From assembly GCA_019775845.1 (NCBI GenBank), contig JADQAV010000002.1:2418001-2482000 (forward strand): 64,000 nucleotides of DNA, given 5' to 3'. This DNA comes from Myrmaecium sp. VS I D KN 1 (taxonomy: Eukaryota > Ascomycota > Dothideomycetes > Valsariales > Valsariaceae). Position 1 is the first letter of the stretch. Every line of letters starts with the position of its first letter. The notes beneath the pieces are model-generated. The model saw only the letters and a list, made by a program, of their open reading frames with translations. It made no database searches and had not been told where the DNA came from. Positions 44,359 through 55,320 of the stretch are shown one piece after another. The position numbers were made by a program, and so were the translations under genes.

Positions 44359-47356
44359 CTACAACTTAGCCTTCTGCCCCTCCGGCATCAGCTCCGCCGC
44401 CGCCCCAGCGATGCACAGCTTCCCTGTCTCCTTGACCTTGGTCTGAAACACGACCTTGCCCGGGTGCCGGCCCTCCCGCCACATCTCCGTCACCAGCGTC
44501 TGGCCCGGCGTGACGGTGCCGGCGAAGCGGACCTTGACGTTCCGGAACGGGCCGAAGGTCCGGTAGACGTGCTTGGCCGAGACGCCGAAGAAGCAGAGGC
44601 CGTGCAGGATCGGCTCGGCGAACCCGCCCACCCGGCTGAACGCCGGGTCGATGTGGAGCGGGTTCCGGTCGCCGGAGAGGCGGTAGAGCGCCGCCTGCTC
44701 CGGCGTCGTCGCCTCCTCCACCACCGCGTCCGGCGCCCGCGCCGGCGGCCGGTGCACCGCCGTGGCCGGACCCCGATCCGCGCCCTTCTTCGGCCCGCCG
44801 AAGCCGCCCGAGCCCCGGATGAAGACGGTGGACTCGTTGTAGAAGACGTCCTCGCCGGTGCGGGCGTCCTTCGTCGTCGAGCCGGTGACCACGATGCCCG
44901 CGTTGCCCTTGTCGATCACCTCGACGAGCCGCGGGTACGAGACCAGGGTCGCCTGGGTCGGGATCGGGAACTTTCGGATCTCGAGGTACTGCTCGCCGTG
45001 TAGCAGCATCATCGGACTGAAGTTGGGGACGATGTCGGCGAGGTTGAACGGGGCTTGGGCGTTGAAGGTGGGGATCACGCCAAAGGTGGGAAGAACTTGG
45101 AAGTTCTCGTCGTTCTCGTAGACGAGAGGAAGGTCGGTCCGCTTCGCGCCGACGCCCAGGTTGTAGAGGATCACGTCCTTCTCATCGTACGTGTACTCGG
45201 TTCCTTCAGGCTTAGCCTTCTTGGCCTTCTCGATTGCCTCCAAAATCTCACGGTTGGCGCCACCGTCACCCCCAGCGGTCTTCTTCTCCTTCTTGGCACC
45301 TTTGCGGTTCGAGAAGTTGGCCAGCATGGGCGCGAGAGCGTCGTTGCTGTCCTCGGGGTGGTCGGCACGGCCATCGTCGAAGTTGACGATGTCATCCCAG
45401 TTCTCGAGGACAGCCTCGGGGGTGAGGGGGACGTCGATCGGGAAGCCGTGACCGCCGGTCCGCTGCCAGCGGGTGTTGGTGAACCAGCCACTGCCAACCT
45501 CATAGAGCTTGCCGGTGGGAGGCTTGGGCACCTTGTCAGAGGAGAGGAGCACCACCATGGGAGCGACGTAATCCGGCTTGAAAGCCTGGACCAACTCCTC
45601 AGGCATGATCGTCCTGGTCATGGCAGTGCCGGCGTTGGGAGCAATGGTGTTAACATAGATGTTGTGTTTGGCGCCCTCGCGAGCCAGAGCTCGGGAGAAA
45701 CCGAGGACGCCACACTTGGCCGCCGCATAGTTGGCCTGGCCGAAGTTTCCGTAGATCCCGCTGGTGCTGGTGGTGTTGACGATGCGGCCGTACTTCTGCT
45801 TGAGAAAGTAGGGCCAAGCAGCCTTCGTGCACTTGTAAGTGGCGCGCAGATGCACGTCGACCACGTCATCCCACTGTTTATCCGTCATGTTGGCGAAGGC
45901 CTTGTCGCGGAGGATGCCGGCGTTGTTAATCAGAACATCGATGCGGCCATAGGCATCGATGGCAGCCTTGACCACAGCCTCGCCGTCCATGACGTTGGCC
46001 TTGTTCGGGATAGCCTCGCCACCAGCCTTGCGAATCTCCTCGACCATGGTATCCGGGTTAACCAGGTCATTGACAACGACTTTTGCGCCGTGCTTAGCGA
46101 ACAGTTTCGCATACGCACCGCCGAGGCTGTCCATAGTTAGCATACACACCCTCTTCACTCTGCCAGGCATCAGTTGGCTACTCACCCACCGCCCGCACCC
46201 GTGATCAGCACGACCTTGCCCTTGAAATCAATGTGCTCGCCAGGATTGTTCGGCGGCAGCTTCTGCGCCTCCTCCAGCTTCTCCATGAAGTTGGCCGGGC
46301 CGTCTGCATGCTCCGGTTTCGAGAAGTCATATACGTCCTTCCACTTCTCCAGGATCGCACCGGGGGTCAGACTCTCGTCCGCTCGCAGAAGAGCACCCTT
46401 GGCGCGCTCCCACCTAAGCTTGGCGACGTGACCGCCGCCGACGGCGAAGATGCCGCCGGTCTCGGTCTTGTTCGACGGATGAACCAGGACGGCGACGAGC
46501 GGGACGACCCAGTCGGGCTTGAGATTCTCCAGCAGATCCGGCGGCATGACCGTCTCAGTCATGCGGGAGGCGGCTACGGGGGCGATGGCGTTGACGAAGA
46601 TGTTGTACTTGAAGCCCTCCTTGGCTAACGTCTCGCTGAAACCGACCTGGGCGAGTTTGGCAGCTACGCATCACGTTAGCACGACGCGCACTGGGACATC
46701 GAGGTCGGCGTGTGGGACTATACCGGAGTAATTGCACTGTCCAAAACTCCCAAACAGGCCTGCCGAGCTCGCCGTGTTGATGACCCGGCCATACTTCTGT
46801 TTCCGGAAGTGCGGCCATGCCGCCCGAGCACATTTATATGCGCCCCGGAGATGGACCTTCATGATCAAATCCCAGTCCTCATCTTTCATGTTTCTGAAGC
46901 TGACGTCCCGCAAAATGCCCGCATTGTTGATGAGCACATCGATGCGGCCGAACGCCTTGATCGCCGTGTCGATGATCGCCTCGCCGTTCTCGACACTGTC
47001 GTAATTCGCGACCGCCTTGCCTCCGCTCTTCTTGATCTCTTCCACTACCACGTCCGCAGCCTAGAAGCGAAAGCAAACCAAGCTGTCAGCTCTTGACCAA
47101 CGACATCATCATCAACAGGGGACGAAGGATGCAGAGCCCTATATTTTCTGCCTCCCGCTCCAAAGCAGTACAAATGTCTACGCACCTTGCTGTTCTTGCC
47201 CTCCCCTTTGGAGCTGACGCCCAGATCATTCACGACCACATTCGCGCCCCTGCTGGCAAAGAACGTGGCGTACGCCTTCCCGAGCCCGCCGCCAGCTCCG
47301 GTGACGACGACGGTCTGTCCGTCGAACCGGAGCTGGTTTCCGTACGAGTTTGCCAT
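44359..47356 (-). CDS. FOX2: Peroxisomal multifunctional beta-oxidation enzyme (hydratase-dehydrogenase, MFE-2/FOX2)
   Basis: Second and third steps of peroxisomal fatty-acid beta-oxidation through the D-3-hydroxyacyl-CoA route. Exons 47356-47186, 47060-46724, 46663-46186 and 46126-44359 give 917 aa; the introns are 125, 60 and 59 bp. Two tandem short-chain dehydrogenase domains are present: first [20 protein letters not shown] and catalytic NYSAAK (the codon after Tyr-Ser is split by intron 2); second [12 protein letters not shown] (rebuilt by intron 3), NNAGILRD and NYAAAK. A C-terminal MaoC/hotdog 2-enoyl-CoA hydratase 2 follows, with the Asp/His motif NPLHIDPAF...[10 protein letters not shown]. 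The final AKL is a PTS1 peroxisome signal. Three CCGAGG sites in the divergent promoter suggest fatty-acid control by FarA/FarB-type factors. Confidence 0.97.
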
Positions 47357-48449
47357 GGCAAGGCGGCTTTCACGGAAAGCAACACGGAGATGGGGCGTGA
47401 AGGATGGTCGGGTGAGAATGTCGCAGCGACTACAGACTCCCTTAGAAGAGAAGGCTATGGTTGCAGATGAGAGCAATAGCTCCTGGTATGATGCTACAGG
47501 ACTAAGTGTAGATCACTGCAAGGGACCGGGGGGAGAGGGTGGAGCAGAAGGATACGTGAATAAGCAGATCAGGAGGCGACGTCGGAGGAGCAAATCCAAA
47601 ATGAATAAGGAGAAGAGATGAAGATGTAGAGCGGGAAGCGTGAGAGAGAGGAAGAATGAGAGAGAGCAGGCAAGACAGGGCGTTTTTGAATGGGAAAGGG
47701 CACGCTTCACGGTTTCGCATGCATCCGCCTCCCGCGCCCGTCGCGAAGCCGAGCTGTGGAGGGTGACAGACAATGACGACCTAGGTGCCGAGGTAGACGG
47801 GAAAGTCGGGGGCCGGGTCGGGGCAAGCCCGTCCACTCGATCGGACCCGGCCACCAAAGTTCAAGTTTGTGGGGGAACTTGAGCCCTAACTTACTCGTAG
47901 GTGGAGCACAGCTGGGGGAGCAGCAGAGAGGAGGAGCACGTGAAGTCTCGCCGCTTCCCCCCTCATCATCATTATTCCCTCCCATCTCTTCTTTCACATG
48001 AAAAGAAGATCACACACCCCCACCCCCGCATGATTCACTCTCTCTCTCACACTTTTCCAGGTTCGACCTCCCCAGCTCGGCAGCTCCGCTCCACGTGATC
48101 TTCCTTCGTAAGGGACACCGTGGACCATCCTATCCCGTTCGTAATACTTGCTGAATCAATCCAGTTCGTACTGTCAGTCCGTTCTCTTCTTGTATTCATC
48201 ACTTCGATACACCGAGGCATTCAAAACCCTCCAACGAACATAAAAACACTGCACTTGTATCTTACTACTACCATACCTAAATAACTGTTGCCGCCTGACA
48301 TTCTACTCCGTATCTTGTACCGCGGTCTCCTCCCCGCCCTACTCCTACAACCCACCTTCCAATCCCGCACTAAGAGTACCTACTGACACTGACATTCACA
48401 AACCGAGGTACAGAGCCAGACCAAACATCCCCGTCAATCCACCCTCCTT

Positions 48450-48481
<32 letters not shown>

Positions 48482-48513
48482 AAAAGAAAGAAAAATAAAA
48501 GAATAAAAGCCCA
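47357..48513. promoter_or_regulatory. Divergent promoter region FOX2 / TDA10-like, with three CCGAGG motifs
   Basis: 1.16 kb between two start codons. CCGAGG occurs at 47788-47793, 48212-48217 and 48403-48408; its complement CCTCGG is the core bound by the fatty-acid regulators FarA/FarB in Aspergillus. By chance about 0.6 copies would be expected on both strands in this length at even base composition. CACGTGA-type E-boxes lie at about 47936 and 48092. A CT-rich leader and a CAG tract precede the TDA10-like start. No gene is inside. Confidence 0.45.
48451..48478 (+). repeat. (CAG)9 microsatellite in a 5' leader
   Basis: Nine pure CAG units 36 bp before the TDA10-like start codon, followed directly by an A-rich stretch. 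It is noncoding in the model used here. Confidence 0.9.
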
Positions 48514-50375
48514 ATGGCAAACACCACCATGAACACCAATGACAACCTCCTCATCAACGACGACAAGTCCGCCCACTGCGTCCCCTTCATCCTCGACCGC
48601 ATCCGCGCACACGCCGCCCACCACCACGACAAGAACCCCCCTCCACCCTTCTTCGTCGGGGTGAACGGCGTGCAAGGCGCCGGCAAGACCACACTGGTAA
48701 GGTGCAACAAAAATGCCATCTATTTCATTTCTCTCTCGCCCGATCGACCTAGTACCTCCCCGTCTCCATCTACAATCCCCCCGACCTACCTATCTGTGTT
48801 CCCTCCTCTCCTTTTCCCACGCCTTCCTCTCCCCTTCCGATCCATATCACACATCGCTCCCTTTAGCTCGCAAAAGCGTCCGCCATCCCGGATACCTCTA
48901 GGCTACCTGAGGCGGGAGGGTGTGCTCTCGTTGTCGGCTTGACCTGCGTAGGAGAGAGAATCGGAATGCATTCGGCTCATGGGGCGTGGCCTAAAGTCTT
49001 TGTCGTAACACCCTTCCTCACATCGCCGTCCTCCTCCCCATCATTGTGAGATGGAGCAAAGCTCCCCGGGGGCAAGGCACGGATCATATATATCAACATG
49101 AATCCCCCCGACGCGTTGTCTGAAGAAAGGAGCGATGTGCGGTCCCTTCCCCGGAATTGCTACGCTCTTGATGGGAGTACTCGCACGCTCATCTCCCAAT
49201 TCCCTTTTGAATGACGATATTGCACGAGGAACTCACCTACTTCCTTCGTTCACTTGCCTCTCTCAATCTCTTTCTGCACCTGATTCAGGTGCTGGAATCC
49301 AGTCTTACAATTGTTGAGTTGACTTACCGACCGATGTCCCCTTCTGTGCCCTAGGTATCCACTCTCCACCGGATCCTCACCTCCTCGCCTTATAATCTTA
49401 CCGCCGCTGTCTTGAGCATCGACGACCTCTACCTGACCCATGACGCCCAGGTCGCCCTGGCTAAATCCCACCCGTCCAACCCGCTCATCCAACACCGCGG
49501 TCAGCCGTCGACGCACGACCTCGCCCTCGCGGCATCGGTCTTCTCCGCATTGCGCTCCCGTCGACCAACCAAAATCCCAGTATACGACAAATCCGCCCAT
49601 GGTGGGCAAGGCGATCGGGCCGACGAAAGTACGTGGATCGCCGTCAATGGGCCCGGGCAGGACCCTGTCGAGGTGGTCATCTTTGAAGGATGGTGCGTAG
49701 GCTTTCGGGCGCTCTCGGATTCGGAGCTTGAGGAGAAGTGGAAGGCGGCTGTTTCTGAGCGACAGCGAAACGCGGATGCCTACCAGGGCCAGTTGGGCAG
49801 GCATGTCCTGGAAAACTTGCGATTCGTCAATGACAGGTTGCGGGAATACGATATCCTGACCGAGTAGGTGTGCCCCGGTCGCTGGGGCCAACGCAAAGTA
49901 CATGAGACGGCCCGTTTGTTCCCAAGACAGAAGATGCTGACCATGCTTGTCCTCGGGCGGGAAAGTGCTCTCGACGCCTTTGTGCATATGTGAGTAGCAG
50001 AAAAGCTATCATGCATGCCGCTATTCAGCTAACCCACATTGTTTCAGAGATGCGGAGGACACCAAGTTTGTTTATGAATGGCGTTTACAGCAGGAAGCAT
50101 CGCTACGAGCCTCTAAAGGCACTGGGATGACGGACGAGCAGGTAGTGGAGTTCGTTAATGGCTGTAAGTCCTTGTCGCCCACTCGTCAGACGCGTGACGT
50201 AGACGTTCTCGCTTGCCCGTACCGGGAGCCGACATGCTGAAGCGGAGTAGATTATCCCGCCTACGAGCTGTACACCGAAACGCTGCGTCGAGGGATATAC
50301 GGTGGCGACAAGGGGAAGCAGTTGAGGCTCGTGGTTGGAAAAGATCGCCGAGTAAAGTCGGTGGAGGTAATATGA
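48514..50375 (+). CDS. TDA10: TDA10/glycerate-kinase-like P-loop ATP-binding kinase
   Basis: P-loop kinase of the fungal Tda10 group, related to plant D-glycerate 3-kinase; the substrate in fungi is unproven. Five exons, 48514-48696, 49355-49863, 49966-49989, 50048-50163 and 50251-50375, give 318 aa. Walker A GVQGAGKTTL ends exon 1. SIDDLYLTH, LIQHRGQPSTHDL, IPVYDKSAHGGQGDR and VVIFEGWCVGF follow in family order. The 24-nt third exon supplies ALDAFVHI and is needed to link YDILTD to DAEDTKFVYEW. The last exon gives YPAYELYTETLRRGIYGG and LRLVVGKDRRV. Intron 1 (658 bp) is about ten times longer than the others in this window. Intron 2 ends in AAAG with a GCTGACC branch site. All junctions keep frame. 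Confidence 0.9.
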
Positions 50376-53300
50376 AGGCCAATTTGAGAGAAGACGTCGC
50401 GTGCGACCTGTTAGAAGCCTTGATAGACCGCGCGTCTAGAAGTACAACTGGATGCATGTTAGCTCAATGAAACTGCATGTACCATCTACAATATGATCAA
50501 AACCAGACCTATGAAATCCGTAAGTGCTTGCTGACTCTGCTGCCTTCGCGGCTTTCCACGTTGATAAGGCTTCGACTGCGGAAACCTAAGCGTTACGCTG
50601 TCCGATATAGTTAGCGACTCCCTTGTACACTGTTTGCCAGGCACGGATGATACCGTAGGTTAGATCAAGCAGGCCTTGATCAAAGACTTGATTTTGCGGG
50701 CACGCTTGAACTTTACAACATCATGCCATCAGTGGGAGGTGAGAATCTCGCACGGTTCGAAAGCAAGCGAGGCGACCTCCATCAACCCCCCTGCCTCGAG
50801 TCGAAGCGTGCGCCCGCATGAACATTTCCTTTCCGGTAGTTTGAAGTCGCCGCTGTGGAATTATATCGAAGATGGAGGTCAGAGTTATTCACGGGCTTGA
50901 ATGCTGACATTTAAGGCTGGGTTCGCCAGACTATCCTTATGATAGGGATGCTGAGATTATCGTAAGCTGACGTCCATATTTTCGTTGCTACGAGAGACCA
51001 CATCTTACTCCATGACACTCCAGTATGGCGCCAGGCACTGTTGAAAACGATAGGGCATTGCGTCGTACGTAGTTCATCAAGGGGACTATCACCGGCCACC
51101 GTATACTGCAGAAAAATACAAGCTTGACGACTGGGGTTCGCATGCCTCATTCACACTGGAACTGCCGATGACCTTGACTCGGTGCGAGCGGCTCGAATCG
51201 CCGACAGGGCGAAAAACCAAGAAAGCCTTGATTACGGTGTCAAAAAGCGCCTTACGCAAACATTGGCTGCCGGGTGCCTGCAGAGCTCCGCCAATGGGTT
51301 CGAAGTGAGTGTGAGTTAAAAATGAGGTTTTATAATCTATTCGGCTGTCTTGCAGACTACGGCATCGATAGATGAACCTTTCAGAACGTAATATCGCCCG
51401 CTATAGGAACGTCTTCCGTGTCTAGCAGATCACTGTGACCGGTATGTTGATCGTCTGAGGGAATGGACAAGGGCCTTTGCGCCTCTGAAACACCTGCCAG
51501 AGGAGCTCTGATGGAACAATTTTAGGGGGATCTGCATGATCCAGCAATGCCTGGACAAGCAAGAACGCCGGCGGAAGGCTGCTGTTAGCGTCGGCAGGGA
51601 GCCTGCGGGCGTTTGACATACAAGTTAACGGAGGTAGGATGAGGTCGTTACGGGACTTTTGACCAAGTGAGGCGGATTGCTTTCCATAGAAGAGCTCAAC
51701 ATTGGCCATTCCACGCAGGGCGTGCTGCTCCACTAAGGAAGCATGCTTCTGCAAGTGAAGCACGAGTGCCCAGCTTCCGTAATAAGCTATGGATACTTGC
51801 ATGATGCATGCTTAAACAACTGAACCCAATAGGACTGAGGGGCCCAAGAGTTTCGTAGGTAGCCCGGCCCTTACGTGAGCACAGTGTCAGATGGGATACT
51901 GGACCGGGCGGACAGAGCGAACGCAAAGCGCGGCAGCGTATGACAATTGATAGCCCGGGCTGATCGTCGGAAAGTGCTCCATCACCATCAATCTGTTTCC
52001 ATGCGGCCAGGATACGACACTACACGGCGTTTGAAACCCGTTGCCGCAGCGTTATGGTAACCCTACAACAAGCGTCGTTCTCGACGTCCATCTGGCATCG
52101 TCCATCTGGTTACCCAAGGGAGCGAAGGTGGCAGAGAAGGCCCAGGTTTCTGGCTGGCCTCCGTTTCCACCTGAGCCATGCACCGCGCCGCCGCCGTCAA
52201 AGTGGGGTTGGGTAGGCTTCGCATAATGTTCTCAGTTGGGCGAGGGCAGCCCCGCGATGTGAAGGGTCACAAAAGATCCCCATGACTGCTGCAGTGTGTA
52301 CTGCACGTACCTAAGCGAGGTCCAAGAGAGAGAAGGTGAGCAACAGCGCCGTCGTGGCCGTGAAAGCCCTTGCCCGTATGACGGAAGCTACCCCTCCTCC
52401 TTCCCCTCTTCCCGCCATCAGTTACCGACACAGTGTCAATCTGGGGCTGTCTGTGAGACAACTTTCCGAGGGCGCTCTCAGCAGTTTCCAAGGCCATGTC
52501 TCTGGGAACAAGGAACAGATCGGCTTATCGGTACGCACCGATAGGGGCACGTTCTCCATCGTCCGGCCCTCAAATTCCTTTAGTTTGATGGCCGCGAAAC
52601 TTCCTTTTAGCCTTGACCAAAGAAGTTTTCACCCCCTTGGCCATAGCTGGTACAAGACCCACCCAGTGACGAGGCAGGCAAGGGAGGTCACAACGATGCA
52701 GCAATTGACGCGGGGCTCGAGACCCGGAGATACAATCCCCTCGACGAGGTTGCTCTTCGACCAGACCTTCATGTCGCTCCGGAAGCGCTTGGGAAAGAGC
52801 ATTTGGATAGGAAAGGACGACATGCATCCAGCGCATGCGGCTTTTTCGTGCCGTGTCGCTTGTGGAGCCTTGCCTTCGCCGTTAGCTCCTCCGTGGAGCG
52901 CAACCGGGCTGCCTCCCGAGACGACGAATGAAAGGAACGGGCTATCTGCAGGCGTTACAGCAGAATTGACTTTTTTTTTCTCGCCAGGCCACGGAGCGAG
53001 CAGTTGAGATGCCCGTTGCGCGATCGGAAACGGACAGATTTGCAGTAGACAGGTCCCGTGCTGCTAGTGATTGGATCCTGCCGCAGTAACACTGTGCTTT
53101 CTGGTTACCGCTCATGCCTGGCTCAAGTTGGTGCTGCGGATGCCGAGAAGCCCAGCGCACTTTCGCCATCACTGCAGAATGATCTTGCATAGAAAAAAAA
53201 GTTAACATTGCATCGCCCTCTCGGACGGTCCTTCGATATTGGCTGGCCCGTAGGTAGATTTTTCTGCATCAATATCAGCTGAGCTGCGAGCTGTATTAAA

Positions 53301-53776
53301 GAGCGGTTACTACGTACCGATCGTATCTAGGCTTTTCGCCGACGTCTTCTACGGCCTTTCCTGCGTGACGTCCTAACGCGTTTCAACGCATGCTGGCCGA
53401 GGCAACTGCAGAAGAAGTACACTAAACTTTCCATCCTTCCTGAGTAAAACTGCCCTGTGGCGCCCAGGCCTGGCTTCCACGCCAAAGTCACCATGTCCGT
53501 ACATGGCTAACCGCCATAACCAAAGCGTTATTATGTAGATTGCTCTCTTTTTTCTGATACTACTGGCGGCATCCCTAGCAAGCTTTGACCCATTCATCCA
53601 GTCGATATACATTTCTTTTCGCAACTGCAAACTCAAGCGCAGCCCGTACGGCAACCATCTTTCTTCTGAGTAAGACTTTCCATGAATAATTGACTGGTGC
53701 AGCTTTTATTGCGACGACGCGCTCTCACGTCTTTGTAGGCGGTCTGCCAGATTCACCATCCAGTGACAGGTTGAAA
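50376..53776. other. 3.4-kb gene-poor region
   Basis: No complete gene recognised. Composition is close to 50% GC, without the strong coding bias seen in neighbouring genes. A splice-competent orphan open frame lies at 51128-51391 (see findings). A longer open frame at 52336-53007 has no domain. The right end should include the promoter of the LaeA-like methyltransferase gene. Confidence 0.5.
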
Positions 53777-55320
53777 ATGTCGGAAGCTGTGAACCAAAGA
53801 TATTTCGAGACGGTGGAAATCCACGACAGGGAGTTCCAGAAGCATTCTGTGGACCACAGAATATATTGCATTCCCATCGATGAGGTATGTGGGTGGTTTT
53901 CCTGATCGCCAAGCGCTATGAAGCCTAGTCCCGGGATGTCCTTACGAAGGACATCCCCGTGTATAGCAGAGGAGGCCCTCCAGGAGTCAACGGGACGAGG
54001 TCAGACTAACAGACGGCAGGACGAGGAGGAAAGATTAGTTGCACAGCATCGTATGATACAGAATCTGTTCGATGAGCGCCTCTGGTTCCCACCATTGCAG
54101 TATCCTCTTCGGGTCCTCGACTGCGGCTATGGAAGAGCTTCTTGGGCACTCCAGGTTGCTCAAACTTACGTGCACAGTGAGGTATGCATCCATGGCGACA
54201 TCAGTCTCCGATACTTATCACTGCCACACTCTGAACAAGTTACCCATTTGTCCGATATCGACACGCGCACCGGTGTTGGCGGTCGACACAAACACAAGGC
54301 TCGCAGCGTGCTACAATTCGATAGACCTGGAGTGCTGACCTCGCAATATATAGGTAACCGCGATCGACATTTATCCCGCAGAGCTTCCCGAGGACCAGCC
54401 TGATAACTTGGAGTGTGAGGTTTGGAACCTCAACCATCCCCTGACTCCAACGTACAGGAGAGATACGTACGACCTCGTTAACTCGCGCTTCGTCGGCCCT
54501 GGTATCAAAAAGGAGAGGTGGCCGAGCTATATTCGTGATCTCGCTCGAGTGTCAAAGCCTGGGGGATGGGTCCAGCTGATCGAATACTACTATAATTTCC
54601 AGTCAGACAGCGGCCGCCTCACGGATAATCACGCATTACAGCAATGGGGGAGCGAGTATCGCCGCGCGATGGAACGGGAGAAGGATCCAAGAATAACGAG
54701 GCGATTGTCGGAGTTGATGAGGGCTGCACATCTGGTCGACGTCCAAGAGTATACATATCGCGTCCCCATCGGCGCATGGTCATCAGGTAGGCCGAGTTCC
54801 CTGATATTGTAAGACGAGTGATGATGCATGGAGTGCTTTGTGATGGACTCTTGACACGGCTTTTTTGCAACTGGCCGGCTGTATCGGACGTATCGGCTCG
54901 TAAACCGAAACGTTAGTGATATGTCTGACCAGCTCCCTTCCAGATAGTGCAACGCCAGGCCTCCTTGAGTCGTGTCGTTGTAGTAATCTGCGGCGAACGT
55001 CATTTTCTTGCGTTATCTGTGGCCATTATGGAGCGGCGGTTGTGCTGACCGGCCTCAACAGATGCCAAAGAAAGGGAAGTAGGGCTGCAGAACGTTGACA
55101 ACGTTTCGGAGGCCTTGCTCTCTCATGCCATATGGCCTTTCACGCAGATACTTGGCTGGAGCCGAGAACAAGTGGAGGCTTTGGTAACAAGAGCCCGAGC
55201 AGAATTGAGGGATCCGTCTCTCAAATTATATCTCCCGTTGTAAGTGGCGCCACTCTTTCCCGTCAGTCTAATAGCTTCTGATAATTCCTTAGAACTGTCG
55301 CGTGGGGTCGGAAACGTTAA
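53777..55320 (+). CDS. LaeA-like SAM-dependent methyltransferase
   Basis: Class I methyltransferase of the LaeA/TAM group common in Pezizomycotina; LaeA itself is a nuclear regulator of secondary metabolism, but most relatives have no known substrate. Exons 53777-53884, 54020-54181, 54354-54786, 55062-55239 and 55293-55320 give 302 aa, and all four introns are GT-AG and keep frame. Family blocks are HRIYCIPIDEDEEERL, motif I VLDCGYGRASWALQVA, AIDIYPAELPEDQPDNLECE, DLVNSRFVGPGIKKERWPSY, KPGGWVQLIEYYYNFQSDSG, LTDNHALQQW, GAWSSDAKEREVG and ending LYLPLTVAWGRKR. Motif I has GYGRAS where GxGTG is usual. The gene stands alone in a gene-poor stretch, with longer introns (135-275 bp in part) and weaker codon bias than its neighbours. 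No biosynthetic cluster adjoins it. An in-frame stretch continues upstream of the ATG, so a further 5' exon is possible. Confidence 0.86.

Noticed and set aside
51286-51300. GGTTCGA-like tRNA B-box candidates (also near 48060 and 50755)
   Set aside because: None is followed by the required CC or preceded by an A box at tRNA spacing, and no cloverleaf could be drawn.
52336-53007. 223-codon + strand open frame
   Set aside because: The longest frame in the gap, but no family motif, signal peptide or splice context is seen. Kept only as unassigned sequence.
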